A DNA stretch of 64,000 nucleotides from an uncultured Chitinophagaceae bacterium (GCA_936908745.1 CAKZFX010000016.1:1-64000), one strand, 5' to 3'. Positions 49,859 to 59,015 are shown, numbered from the stretch's first letter. Notes: a model not told the origin generated them from the sequence alone. Program-made: numbers and translations.

Positions 49859-50419
49859 ATGGCAAACCTGAAACTATACATGCTCCTCATCGGCTGCAAG
49901 CCACCCGGTCGCCATACCGAGCAGCACGATATTTTTTTCGCAATTGGTGAATCGGTAAAAGAGATTTTACCACTGGTGCGCTCCTTCTGGAAAGACGCTA
50001 AAACCTATCATATAGATGCATGGAGAGAAGTTAATTCCGTGGACGGTTACAAGGTAATTTGTTCAGAAACAAAGGGTAGTGAAGGGGAGGAAGCGAAGTT
50101 GTTTTTTATCAATTTAGGCGGGTATAAACATAATGAGTTTGATGAATTTCATTATAAAGTGATCACCGCCGCCACGGATAAAGGCAAAGCAATTGCCGCT
50201 GCCAAACAAACAGCTTTTTACAAACATTACAGCGCCGGTGGCTCTGCCCGCAGCCATGTGGATGATAAGTATGGAATTGATGTAGATGATTTCTACGAGA
50301 TCGCCGATATTTTACCGGATGCCCAAAAAAATAAATATTTCATCCAGCTGGTCCCTTCTGACGAAAAGATAGAAGATGAAATATTTATCGGTTATTTTAA
50401 GCCGGAAACGTTTGAGTAG
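49859..50419 (+). CDS. DUF1543 family protein
   Basis: A 186-aa protein with the DUF1543 opening YMLLIGCKPPGRHTEQHDIFF (about 7-27) and a second half similar in pattern (FINLGGYKHNEFDEFHYKVITAA), suggesting an internal duplication. No catalytic motif seen. Third gene of the asparaginase-cutC operon. Function unknown. Confidence 0.88.
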   Translation: MANLKLYMLLIGCKPPGRHTEQHDIFFAIGESVKEILPLVRSFWKDAKTYHIDAWREVNSVDGYKVICSETKGSEGEEAKLFFINLGGYKHNEFDEFHYKVITAATDKGKAIAAAKQTAFYKHYSAGGSARSHVDDKYGIDVDDFYEIADILPDAQKNKYFIQLVPSDEKIEDEIFIGYFKPETFE

Positions 50420-50420
50420 C

Positions 50421-51326
50421 TTAAATGCTCAGCGATTTCATAAACGCAGCATTTACTTCCACTGCTTTTAATGGCGTGGTGCCTGCATACGCTTCCTGTT
50501 CTACAATATAATATTGCATGCCATTGTCTTTGGCTGTTTTCAGGAGTTTGCTCCAATCAAGGCTGCCGGTTCCTAACTCTACTGAGTTTTTGCCATTGTC
50601 AGCCACTGGTGTCTTGCTCCTGTCTTTGATATGGCAAAGGCGAAAACGGTTTTTATATTTTTTTAGCCATGCTTCCACATCTTCACCGGCGGTGGCTACC
50701 CAGTACATATCCATTTCATAATCTACCAATGAAGCATCAGTGTTATTCATCAATACATCCTGTCCTAATTGTCCGTCCAGTGGTTTGAACGAATAATCGT
50801 GGTTGTGATAGGCAAACCGGATCCCGTTCTTTTTACAGATCTCACCTTTTTTATTAAAATCATCTGCAAATTTTTTGAATGCATCAATAGAAGTCTGCGG
50901 GCCTTTCCAGGGGCAGATCAAATATTTCATACCGATGGCTGCGGCTTCCGCTGCTTTCTTTTCAAAATCTTTATCAATATCAACGTGGCTGGCAACGATC
51001 GTCATGCCCAATTCTGTCATATATTTTTGAAAATCGGTATTGCTCATGCCCCAGAACATACCCTGCGGGCCTTCGTAGCTTTCAATTTGTTTGTAACCAA
51101 AAGAAGCCACTTGTTTCAATACCCCTTTTGGATCTTTCGGCATATCATCACGCAAGGTGTACAGTTGGAGGCCAAAGTCTTTTATCTTTTTGTTGTCATC
51201 AGTGGTTGCTGCGGCATCTTTTTCCTCTTTGTCTTTTGGCATCAGTTTGCAGGCCATCGGCGCTATGGCAAGACCTGCCACGATATTGGTGCCGAGCTTT
51301 AAAAAATTTCTTCTGTTGTTGTTCAT
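50421..51326 (-). CDS. exported sugar phosphate isomerase/epimerase-like TIM barrel
   Basis: A 301-aa AP_endonuc_2-type TIM barrel with a Tat/lipoprotein-like signal (NNRRNFLKLGTNIVAGLAIAPMA-C). Conserved features: FGLQLYTLRDDMPKDPKGVL (about 50-69), FAYHNHDYSF, and EMDMYWVATAG, with His, Asp and Glu residues that usually bind a divalent metal. Last gene of the minus-strand half of the oxidative sugar cluster, 29 bp after the subunit-3 gene. Probably isomerises or cleaves a keto-sugar in the periplasm; substrate inferred. Confidence 0.85.
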   Translation of the reverse strand: MNNNRRNFLKLGTNIVAGLAIAPMACKLMPKDKEEKDAAATTDDNKKIKDFGLQLYTLRDDMPKDPKGVLKQVASFGYKQIESYEGPQGMFWGMSNTDFQKYMTELGMTIVASHVDIDKDFEKKAAEAAAIGMKYLICPWKGPQTSIDAFKKFADDFNKKGEICKKNGIRFAYHNHDYSFKPLDGQLGQDVLMNNTDASLVDYEMDMYWVATAGEDVEAWLKKYKNRFRLCHIKDRSKTPVADNGKNSVELGTGSLDWSKLLKTAKDNGMQYYIVEQEAYAGTTPLKAVEVNAAFMKSLSI

Positions 51327-51355
51327 GATTTGCTGCTTAAAAGTTTAGATAAGAA

Positions 51356-51976
51356 TTATTCGGCCCATGCTTTATCGCCTTTCACATACGGGAAGGCGCC
51401 ATCATATTTGCCCGGAACAGGAATATGACGAAGCGTTTCTGTCATACCTGTTTTGGAGCTGAAGAAACCCCACAGTGTCAGTTGTTTCATCATGGTGTAG
51501 TAGTGTCGTGGTGATGCTACAAAGTCATAAGGTCTTTTTGCTTCCTTGAATTTTTCCTTTTCAGGTTTGTCTTTCTCACTTACTTTCTCATCAAAATCTT
51601 TGGCTTCTTTTTCAAGGCTTACCAAAAAGTCGTGGCGTTGCTGGGGTGTGCATTCCATAAAGGTTTTGCCATTGGCTTTTTTACAAGCTTCGTCCAATGT
51701 GCCGATGCCTTTCATAAATGCATCCTGCTGCGCCTGTGTATAACAATCATTCACGATCACTTTCATAAACTCGCCAATCTGCGATGCTTTGGCACCGGGT
51801 GTATTGGTCGCCGGGATAATCGTTTCGCCCACTTCATCGAGCAACGCAATATTGGAAGCGGTAAAACCGGCATCTGTTTTTCCTGCTGTTTTACAGCCAG
51901 ATAAAAACACTTCGCCGCCGATAACAACACCGCCTGTTACAACGGCGATCATTTTTAAAAGCTCTCTGCGATCCAT
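51356..51976 (-). CDS. gluconate 2-dehydrogenase subunit 3 family protein
   Basis: A 206-aa protein of the small-subunit family that partners with GMC flavoenzymes. It opens with a signal MDRRELLKMIAVVTGGVVIGG (Tat-like, DRRELLK) and has the family core LLDEVGETIIPATNTPGAKASQIGEFM (about 44-70) and SPRHYYTMMKQLTLWGFFSSKTGM (about 155-178). It should pair with the GMC oxidoreductase 250 bp upstream on the same strand, with a period-7 repeat element between them. Confidence 0.88.
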   Translation of the reverse strand: MDRRELLKMIAVVTGGVVIGGEVFLSGCKTAGKTDAGFTASNIALLDEVGETIIPATNTPGAKASQIGEFMKVIVNDCYTQAQQDAFMKGIGTLDEACKKANGKTFMECTPQQRHDFLVSLEKEAKDFDEKVSEKDKPEKEKFKEAKRPYDFVASPRHYYTMMKQLTLWGFFSSKTGMTETLRHIPVPGKYDGAFPYVKGDKAWAE

Positions 51977-52096
51977 GCAAATAAGTTTATTGTTTATAGT
52001 TTTTAGTTTATAGTTCTTATAGCAGAACGTTTAAACTATTTACTGAAATCTCACTATTATCGTTTCACTATTCACTTAAAAAAAAGTACGATTTAC

Positions 52097-52227
52097 GAAG
52101 TACGGGATTAGTCAATAGTCCAAAGTCTTTAGTCGATAGTATGGAGTATTTAATCAGCACATTCAGAAAAAAAGTAAAATTTCATAAAGCACGAACTCAC
52201 GACTCCCGACTAATTAACGACTCCCGA
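52097..52227 (-). repeat. 3'-end AGTC element with conserved spacer
   Basis: Read on the minus strand, TAGTCGGGAGTCG starts in the stop codon of the GMC gene (TAG at 52228-52230), repeats once, then a spacer homologous to 15670-15716 (GAGTTCGTG...CTGATTAA), then inverted partner CTATCGACTAAAGACTTTGGACTATTGACT. Folding into a long stem is possible. Confidence 0.75.
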
Positions 52228-53907
52228 CTATAAGTTGCCTTTCTTCAATTCGCTCACAGCAAAATCAGCAGCCCTTGCCGTCATCGCCATATAGGTCAGC
52301 GATGGGTTTACACAAGACGCGGATGTCATACAAGCACCATCGGTTACAAACACATTTTTCGCTTCCCAAACCTGGTTATTGCCATTCAGTACCGATGTTT
52401 TAGGATCACGCCCCATACGGGCAGTTCCCATTTCATGAATGCCCATGCCCACTTCATAGCCGCTGTCATTGGTATTTACATCTTTTACACCGGCGGCTTC
52501 CAGCATTTCTTTGGCGTCATTCAGCATGTCCACCCGCATTTTCTTTTCGTTGTCTTTGATCTCAACGTCCATATCCAACACAGGCAGTCCCCATTTATCT
52601 TTTACCGTTTTGCTGAGGCTGATCTTATTTTCATGATAGGGGAGCATTTCGCCAAAGGCGGTCATGCCGATATACCAGTTGTCGCTTGGCTGGCTCAACG
52701 CTTCTTTGAGATCAGCACCGATTGTCATCTCTGCCACATGAATGCCACGTCCACGGCCAGCACCGCCCTGGTAACCAAAGCCACGCAGGTAGTCTCTTTG
52801 TTCACCTTTTACATTGCGGAAGCGGGGAATATAGAAGCCTGTGGGCCTCCTGCCATATTCATATTTATCATCAAACCCTTCCACTGTGCCACCAGCGCCC
52901 AAACGGAAGTGGTGGTCCATTACATTATGACCTAACTCACCACTGCTGCTGCCCAAACCTTCCGGCCAGATATCAGTGGCAGAATTCATCAATACCCATG
53001 CAGAGTTAAATGCAGACGCACAGAGGAAAACAATTTTTGATTTATACTCGTAGGTCTTGTTATCGGTTGTGTCTAAAATTTCAACACCGGTCGCTTTCTT
53101 ACTGTCTTTATCATACAGCACTTTTGTTACCAATGAAAAAGGACGCAACGTAAGGTTACCTGTTGCCTGTGCAGCAGGAAGCGTAGCCGATTGTGTACTG
53201 AAGTAAGCGCCAAATGGACAACCTCTCCAGCAACGATTACGGTATTGACAGTTTGTACGGTTATTATGGGGAACGGTGATGTTTGCGGTGCGGCCTATGA
53301 TCAGTTTGCGCTGCTCTTTATAATAGGCTTCCATTTTTTTCTTTACATCTTTCTCCACGCAGTTGAGTTCTATGGCTGGCATAAACTCTCCATCCGGCAA
53401 TACATCCAATCCTTCTTTACTTCCCTGTATGCCCGCAAATTTTTCCGCATAGCCATACCATGGTGCTAAGTCTTCATAACGGATAGGCCAGTCCACACCA
53501 TGCCCATCTTTGAGATTGGCTTCAAAGTCCATTTTATTCCAGCGATAACTATGGCGCCCCCACATCAATGAACGACCGCCGACATGGTAACCCCGAAACC
53601 AGGAGAAAGGCTTTGTTTCCGTGTAAGGACAATCCTTATCACTGGCCCAGTAATCAAGCACCACTTCATTGAGTGGGTAATCCCTTTTCAGTTTAGGATA
53701 TTCCTCGATCATTTTTTGCGTACGTCCGCCACGGTGGGGAAATTCCCAGCTTTCTTTATTGGCATTTACATAGTCTTTTACATGCTCAATATTGCGGCCT
53801 CTTTCGAGCAATAAAACTTTCAGACCTTTTTCAGTGAGTTCTTTTGCTGCCCAGCCACCGCTGATTCCCGAACCCACCACGATTGCATCATACGTATTGT
53901 CTGCCAT
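52228..53907 (-). CDS. GMC-family FAD-dependent oxidoreductase (probable glycoside 3-dehydrogenase)
   Basis: A 559-aa flavoenzyme: dinucleotide-binding GSGISGGWAAKEL (about 12-24), GLKVLLLERG, GGRSLMWGRHSYRW (about 110-123), a Cys motif CQYRNRCWRGCPFG (about 219-232), and the C-terminal catalytic region GMGIHEMGTARMGRDP with the His (about 493-508). Together with a subunit-3 protein and a cytochrome c it would form a membrane-associated dehydrogenase oxidising sugar C3-OH (family knowledge on glucoside 3-dehydrogenases). The enzyme carries no own signal; export may occur with the Tat-signal-bearing small subunit. The 3-keto specificity is inferred from the DUF1080 and epimerase neighbours. 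Confidence 0.9.
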   Translation of the reverse strand: MADNTYDAIVVGSGISGGWAAKELTEKGLKVLLLERGRNIEHVKDYVNANKESWEFPHRGGRTQKMIEEYPKLKRDYPLNEVVLDYWASDKDCPYTETKPFSWFRGYHVGGRSLMWGRHSYRWNKMDFEANLKDGHGVDWPIRYEDLAPWYGYAEKFAGIQGSKEGLDVLPDGEFMPAIELNCVEKDVKKKMEAYYKEQRKLIIGRTANITVPHNNRTNCQYRNRCWRGCPFGAYFSTQSATLPAAQATGNLTLRPFSLVTKVLYDKDSKKATGVEILDTTDNKTYEYKSKIVFLCASAFNSAWVLMNSATDIWPEGLGSSSGELGHNVMDHHFRLGAGGTVEGFDDKYEYGRRPTGFYIPRFRNVKGEQRDYLRGFGYQGGAGRGRGIHVAEMTIGADLKEALSQPSDNWYIGMTAFGEMLPYHENKISLSKTVKDKWGLPVLDMDVEIKDNEKKMRVDMLNDAKEMLEAAGVKDVNTNDSGYEVGMGIHEMGTARMGRDPKTSVLNGNNQVWEAKNVFVTDGACMTSASCVNPSLTYMAMTARAADFAVSELKKGNL

Positions 53908-53936
53908 AGTATTACTTTAAAATGTGTTTTTATTTA

Positions 53937-54036
53937 GTCAGTAAGTCCGCAAGTCGGAAAGGCCGGAAGTTAAAACCCTGTTCAACAAACGGAGTCGTCT
54001 TTTCTGACTTTCCGTCTTCCTGACTTTCCCGACTTA
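53937..54036 (-). repeat. period-8 AGTC-type inverted element at TIM-barrel gene end
   Basis: Minus-strand AAGTCGGG AAAGTCAG G AAGACGG AAAGTCAG begins at the stop of the 54037-54936 gene; the inverted partner (TCAGTAAGTCCGCAAGTCGGAAAG on plus) lies near 53940-53970. Here the spacing is about eight. Confidence 0.7.
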
Positions 54037-54936
54037 TTAAACATCGCAAATCTTAATTGCCTTTTTCAAAGCCGCTAATTTGCTTTTATTGTCTTTTCCT
54101 GTTGACATAAATTCCTGCGCCACATGTCCTTTAAAACCTGTTGCCACAATCGCTCTCATAATGGCAGGGTAGTACAGTTCCTGCGATTCATCTATCTCAT
54201 GCCGTCCCGGCACACCTGCTGTATGATAGTGACCAAAGTATTGGTGATTGTTCTGGATCGTACGGATCACATCACCTTCATTGATCTGCATATGATAGAT
54301 ATCATAGAGCAGTTTAAAATTTTCGGAACCTAATTTTTTGCAAAGCTCAACGCCCCAGGTGCTGGAGTCGCACATATAGTCCTTGTGATCAATACGGCTG
54401 TTGAATAATTCCATTTGAATGATCACACCGTGCTTTTCAGCCAGGCCGATTATTTCTTTAAGACCGGTTACACAATTATTCATACCCGTTACATCGTCCA
54501 TGCCGTTGCAGTTGCCACTAAAGCAAATAAGATTTTTATAACCGGCGGCTGCTACCAAAGGAATGGCTTCTTTGAATTCAGCGATCAGTTTGGCATGAAA
54601 TGCGGGATTATTCCAGCCTTCGGTCAGGCTTTGTTTGGCTGCTGTATAACACATGGAACAGTGAAGCCCGTGTTTTTTCAGCGTCGGCCAGTCTTTTGGG
54701 GCGATCAGGTCAATGGCTTTTAATCCCATTTTTTTTGCCTCGATACAGAGTTCTTCCAATGGTAAAAAATCATAGGTCCATTGACAAACGGAATGATTGA
54801 TATTGCCTTTTAGTTTTTGATCGGTTTCGTTCATGTCCGTTACAGGGCTGAAAGAATTTAAACCGGCGATACCTGTAACCGCCAGCGAACCGCCGGCTAC
54901 CGTTTTCAGCCAATTTCTTCTGGAGGATTGAGCCAT
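54037..54936 (-). CDS. hydroxypyruvate isomerase-like TIM barrel, exported
   Basis: A 299-aa AP_endonuc_2-type isomerase; ATG 54936 chosen because it gives a Tat-like signal (SSRRNWLKTVAGGSLAVTGIAG) while the longer frame would overlap the MFS gene. Motifs: HSVCQWTYDFLPLEELCIEAKKMGLKAIDLI (about 44-74), ENFKLLYDIYHMQINEGDV (about 206-225) and HYHTAGVPGRHEIDESQELYY (about 234-254); Glu/His/Asp ligands for a metal. Close to Hyi-type isomerases. 10 bp downstream of the MFS gene. Probably acts on a keto-sugar or its fragment. Confidence 0.88.
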   Translation of the reverse strand: MAQSSRRNWLKTVAGGSLAVTGIAGLNSFSPVTDMNETDQKLKGNINHSVCQWTYDFLPLEELCIEAKKMGLKAIDLIAPKDWPTLKKHGLHCSMCYTAAKQSLTEGWNNPAFHAKLIAEFKEAIPLVAAAGYKNLICFSGNCNGMDDVTGMNNCVTGLKEIIGLAEKHGVIIQMELFNSRIDHKDYMCDSSTWGVELCKKLGSENFKLLYDIYHMQINEGDVIRTIQNNHQYFGHYHTAGVPGRHEIDESQELYYPAIMRAIVATGFKGHVAQEFMSTGKDNKSKLAALKKAIKICDV

Positions 54937-54946
54937 TATTTTAACC

Positions 54947-56176
54947 TTATTGTTGTACTGTTTTTTTCTCGTCTTTGAAACTGGCGGCAAATAACAGGAA
55001 CACAGCCGCTGCAATTGCCGCTGGGATCAGCCAAACCATTTTGTAATCTATTGAGCCGTCTGCTGCTTTATAATTATCAGTGATCATACCCGCTACTTTA
55101 AAACCGATCAGCATACCTACACCATACGTGGCCAATGTGATCAGGCCTTGTGCAGCACTTTTATACTTTTCACCGGCTTTGGCGTTGGTATAAATCTGTC
55201 CTGATACAAAAAAGAAATCATAGCAAATACCGTGAAGGGCAATACCAAGGATCAGCATAAAGCTGAGTTCTCCGGCATTTCCATAGGCAAATAATACATA
55301 ACGTAATGCCCAGGCCAGCATGCCTACCAATATTGTTTTCTTAAAACCATATTTAGAGAAGAAGATCGGTAACGCCAGCAGGAACAGTACTTCTGATGCC
55401 TGACCGATAGTCATTTTACCTGTCGGGTTTGACATTCCGATATTGGCTAAGAAAGGATTTGCATTCTGGTAATAAAAAGCCAATGGAATACAAATAAGAA
55501 TAGAAGCCACGAAGAAGATCAGGAAGTTTTTATCTTTTAATAATTTCAAAGCGTCCAGACCTAATAACTGGCCAATGCTGACTTTTTCACCCGTTGTTTT
55601 GGAAGGAGGCGTTTTAGGCAATGTGAAGCTGAACAGGCCTAAAACTAACGCTGCAATACCTGATAAGAGGAAAGTGTTTTTCAACATGCCTTTTGCTACA
55701 TTTTCCTGCGAATCCCAATGGAATGCATAACTGATAAGCAAACCGGCAATGATCCAACCCAGTGTACCAAACACACGGATGATCGAAAACTCCTTTTCAG
55801 GGTCTTTCATCTGGTTGAAAGAAACAGAGTTTACCAATGCCAGCGTTGGCATGTATAATATCATATATCCTAGTGCAAAAGGATAGAAGGCTGAAACGTC
55901 ATCAGCACTATACATCATATACATCAATCCTGCTCCGAGAATATGCAAGACACCTAATATTTTTTCAGCATTGAAAAAACGGTCAGCGATCAGCCCGATG
56001 ATAAAAGGAGCAATGATGGCACCCCAGGATTGCGTAGAAAAAACCTGGCCGATTTGCCCGCCATCGGCTTGCAGATTAGCGCCTAAAAAAGTGCCCAAGG
56101 TCACAAACCAACCTCCCCAGATAAAAAATTCGAGGAACATCATTACAGACAATTGGGCTCGGGTGGACGATCTCAT
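54947..56176 (-). CDS. nucleoside:H+ symporter-like MFS permease
   Basis: A 409-aa permease from ATG 56176 (MRSSTRAQLSVMMFLEFFIWGGWFVTLG), the usual N-terminus for NupG-like members; a GTG at 56242 would add 22 residues. Twelve hydrophobic segments; loop DPEKEFSIIRVFGTLGWIIAG; ends in a Lys-rich tail. In Bacteroidota this subfamily is common in sugar and polyol loci, so a sugar or keto-sugar is as likely as a nucleoside. First gene on the minus side of the divergent cluster. Confidence 0.88.
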   Translation of the reverse strand: MRSSTRAQLSVMMFLEFFIWGGWFVTLGTFLGANLQADGGQIGQVFSTQSWGAIIAPFIIGLIADRFFNAEKILGVLHILGAGLMYMMYSADDVSAFYPFALGYMILYMPTLALVNSVSFNQMKDPEKEFSIIRVFGTLGWIIAGLLISYAFHWDSQENVAKGMLKNTFLLSGIAALVLGLFSFTLPKTPPSKTTGEKVSIGQLLGLDALKLLKDKNFLIFFVASILICIPLAFYYQNANPFLANIGMSNPTGKMTIGQASEVLFLLALPIFFSKYGFKKTILVGMLAWALRYVLFAYGNAGELSFMLILGIALHGICYDFFFVSGQIYTNAKAGEKYKSAAQGLITLATYGVGMLIGFKVAGMITDNYKAADGSIDYKMVWLIPAAIAAAVFLLFAASFKDEKKTVQQ

Positions 56177-56254
56177 GTGCAAGCTTGTTTTAATATCGTT
56201 AGCTATATTTTTTAGAAAACTAAATGTACTATTTTTAACCACATTTATGTGTCA

Positions 56255-56299
56255 GGTACACATTTTTTATTCAGACGGTTTTGAATGACCGTTTGTACC
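56255..56299. promoter_or_regulatory. nested inverted repeats in divergent promoter of sugar cluster
   Basis: Outer GGTACA...TGTACC (56255-56260, 56294-56299) encloses ACGGT-TTTGAATG-ACCGT (56275-56292). The site lies between the MFS and Gfo/Idh genes and is a candidate operator for both. No regulator gene lies next to it. Confidence 0.4.
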
Positions 56300-56338
56300 A
56301 AAACAGTATAAAAAATATTTATTATAGAAATCATAGCA

Positions 56339-57499
56339 ATGAAGAACAGGAAATTAAAAATGGGAATGATTGGTGGCGGCCCCGGTGCTTTTATCGGCGC
56401 TGTGCATCGTATAGCTGCTAATATGGATGGCGAAATAGAGCTGGTATGCGGCAGTTTCAGCAGTGATCCCGACAAGTCAAAAATAACCGGCGATCAATTG
56501 GGGATTGCCGAAAACAGGATATACGGTTCCTACAAGGAAATGATACGCAGGGAAGCCGAATTGCCATCGAACGAACGCATGGACTTTGTCAGCATCGTTA
56601 CACCCAACCATGTGCATTTTGAACCGGCGGCATTGGCATTGGAAAATGGCTTTCACGTAGTGCTGGATAAACCGATGACCTTTAATACAGACGAGGCTAA
56701 AAAACTAAAAGCCATTGCTGATAAAAGCGATTTGTACTTCTGCCTTACGCATACCTACACTGGTTACCCGATGGTAAAGGAAGCAAGGCAGCAGGTACTG
56801 AGCGGCAAATTTGGTAAAATAAGAAAAGTATATGTGGAATATCCACAAGGCTGGCTCAGCAGTTTTCTTGAAGGCAGTGATTCCAAGCAAGCGGCATGGC
56901 GCACGGATCCGGGTAAAAGTGGTATTGCCGGTGCAATGGGTGATATCGGCACGCATGCTTTCAACCTGGCTGAATACGTAAGCGGGTTGCATACATCACA
57001 AATCTGCGCGGATATCAATATTGTAGTGGAAGGCAGAAAGCTCGATGACGATGGCGCTGTATTATTAAAATATGATAACGGGGCAAGCGGTGTGCTCATT
57101 GCCACACAAGTGGCAGCCGGTGAAGAAAACAATGTGAAAATAAGGGTGTATGGCGAAACCGGCGGCATCGAATGGAAACAGGAAGATGCCAATACCTTAT
57201 TGGTAAAATGGCTGGACAAGCCGGTGGAAGTGTGGCGTGCAGGCACAGGTTATCTAAGTTCATTTGCAAAAAATAATTGCCGCACACCATCGGGTCACCC
57301 GGAAGGATATTTAGAAGCATTTGCCAATCACTACCGCAATTTTGCATTATGTATAAAAGCCAGGCTCGCCGGTGAAACGCCACAACCTGAATGGCTGGAT
57401 TTTCCCGGCATAGAAGAAGGCGTAAGAGGAATGGCATTTATCGAAAACGTGATTGCTTCCGGCAAATCAGATCATAAATGGACAGCTTTTGCTGTTTAA
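56339..57499 (+). CDS. Gfo/Idh/MocA family oxidoreductase
   Basis: A 386-aa NAD(P)-dependent sugar oxidoreductase. Rossmann motif GMIGGGPGAFIGAVHR (about 8-23), VTPNHVHFEPA, the family EKP variant VVLDKPMTFN (Lys about 112), and the conserved GDIGTHAFNLAEYVSGL (about 201-217) with the catalytic His. No signal, so cytoplasmic. First gene of the plus-strand half of the sugar cluster; it likely reduces a 3-keto sugar or oxidises its parent. Confidence 0.93.
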   Translation: MKNRKLKMGMIGGGPGAFIGAVHRIAANMDGEIELVCGSFSSDPDKSKITGDQLGIAENRIYGSYKEMIRREAELPSNERMDFVSIVTPNHVHFEPAALALENGFHVVLDKPMTFNTDEAKKLKAIADKSDLYFCLTHTYTGYPMVKEARQQVLSGKFGKIRKVYVEYPQGWLSSFLEGSDSKQAAWRTDPGKSGIAGAMGDIGTHAFNLAEYVSGLHTSQICADINIVVEGRKLDDDGAVLLKYDNGASGVLIATQVAAGEENNVKIRVYGETGGIEWKQEDANTLLVKWLDKPVEVWRAGTGYLSSFAKNNCRTPSGHPEGYLEAFANHYRNFALCIKARLAGETPQPEWLDFPGIEEGVRGMAFIENVIASGKSDHKWTAFAV

Positions 57500-57526
57500 T
57501 ATCTAACTCAATTTTCAAATCGTTTT

Positions 57527-58582
57527 ATGACAACAATAAAAGGCCCCGGCATTTTCTTAGCACAGTTCTTAGGTGATAAAGCACCGTTTAATAACCTCCG
57601 ATCTATTTGCCTATGGGCAGAGTCGTTAGGTTTTAAAGCCGTGCAAATTCCCACATGGGACGATCGTTGCATTGACCTGCAAAAAGCTGCCGAAAGCAAA
57701 ACCTATGCAGATGAAATAAAAGGCATCGTGAATGAATGCGGGTTAGAAATTTCTGAACTGTCAACACATTTGCAAGGACAGTTGGTAGCCGTGCACCCTG
57801 CCTACGACGATTTATTTGATGGCTTTGCACCTGCGAATCTGAAAGGCAATCCCAAAGCAAGAACGGAGTGGGCGGTGCAGCAGGTTAAGTATGGTGCAAA
57901 GGCTTCGCAGCATATGGGATTGACAGCGCACCCGACATTCAGTGGTTCGTTATTGTGGCACACGTTCCATCCATGGCCGCAACGCCCCGCAGGATTAGTG
58001 GAAGAAGGATTTAAAGAACTGGGCAGACGCTGGACACCCATACTTAATTATTTTGACGAATGCGGTGTGGACGTTTGCTATGAAGTGCATCCCGGAGAAG
58101 ATATTTTTGACGGTGTTACGTATGAAATGTTTTTAAAAGAAGTCAACAATCACCCGCGGGCTTGTTTGTTATATGATCCATCGCATTTCGTATTGCAGCA
58201 ACTGGATTATATTCAATACATCGACTTTTACCACGAACGCATCAAAGCCTTTCACGTAAAAGACGCGGAATTTAACGCTACAGGAAAACAAGGCACATTT
58301 GGCGGTTATCAAAGCTGGCTCAATCGTGCAGGCCGTTATCGTTCACCCGGCGATGGACAGGTGGACTTCAAAACCATTTTCAGCAAACTGACCCAATACG
58401 ATTACAGCGGCTGGGCAGTGATGGAATGGGAGTGTTGCCTCAAACACCCGGAAGACGGTGCCCAGGAAGGCGCGGAATTTATCCAGAAACACATTATCCG
58501 GGTCACCGAAAAAGCCTTTGATGACTTTGCATCAAGTGGCGCAGATGAAAAAACAAACAGAAGGATTTTGGGTTTGGATTAA
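57527..58582 (+). CDS. sugar phosphate isomerase/epimerase
   Basis: A 351-aa TIM-barrel, cytoplasmic (no signal). Visible: GPGIFLAQFLGDKAPFNNLRSICLWAESLGFKAVQIPTWD (about 6-45), LSTHLQGQLVAVHPAYD (about 84-100), VCYEVHPGEDIFDG (about 184-197) and VKDAEF (about 244-249); conserved Glu, His and Asp for metal. The 27-bp gap to the Gfo/Idh gene implies an operon. In related loci such proteins handle keto-sugars together with Gfo/Idh and DUF1080 enzymes. Confidence 0.9.
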   Translation: MTTIKGPGIFLAQFLGDKAPFNNLRSICLWAESLGFKAVQIPTWDDRCIDLQKAAESKTYADEIKGIVNECGLEISELSTHLQGQLVAVHPAYDDLFDGFAPANLKGNPKARTEWAVQQVKYGAKASQHMGLTAHPTFSGSLLWHTFHPWPQRPAGLVEEGFKELGRRWTPILNYFDECGVDVCYEVHPGEDIFDGVTYEMFLKEVNNHPRACLLYDPSHFVLQQLDYIQYIDFYHERIKAFHVKDAEFNATGKQGTFGGYQSWLNRAGRYRSPGDGQVDFKTIFSKLTQYDYSGWAVMEWECCLKHPEDGAQEGAEFIQKHIIRVTEKAFDDFASSGADEKTNRRILGLD

Positions 58583-58631
58583 AGACTATTTTTGTCATGA
58601 ATTTGTAAACAGAAACTATAAAATAATTGCG

Positions 58632-59015
58632 ATGAAAAAAATCATTCTTTCGGCTTTTGTACTGGCGATGCTGGCTGCCTGTGGTGGTGCGGGTGATAAA
58701 AAAGCAGGTGATAAAGAACCGGCATCTGGTTCAGATCTTTCTTCTAATCCTGATTACCAGAAAGGGTTGGCATTGGTAGGCAAAAGTGATTGTTTTACCT
58801 GTCATAAAATAGACGAAGCGTTTGTAGGCCCTACTTATAAAGACGTTGCCAACAAGTATAAGGATGCAGATGCGGCTACGGTTACAAAGCTGGCTGAAAA
58901 CATTATTAAGGGAAGCAGGGGCGTGTGGGGAGAAGCTTCAATGACGCCGCATGCGTCGATTTCGCAAGCTGATGCCGAAGCAATGGTTAAATATATCCTC
59001 TTACTTAAAAAATAA
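58632..59015 (+). CDS. lipoprotein cytochrome c (class I)
   Basis: A 127-aa protein from ATG 58632 (upstream in-frame ATGs lie inside the previous gene). Lipobox AMLAA-C (Cys17), haem site CFTCH (Cys54, Cys57, His58), axial Met likely Met104 in EASMTPH. The c551/c552-type core has a normal length of about 85 residues. It probably takes electrons from the GMC dehydrogenase to the respiratory chain. Confidence 0.92.
   Translation: MKKIILSAFVLAMLAACGGAGDKKAGDKEPASGSDLSSNPDYQKGLALVGKSDCFTCHKIDEAFVGPTYKDVANKYKDADAATVTKLAENIIKGSRGVWGEASMTPHASISQADAEAMVKYILLLKK

Noticed and set aside
40261..54036. AGTC arrays as CRISPR or tRNA-like elements
   Set aside because: Seven-base degenerate units with no spacers and no cloverleaf.
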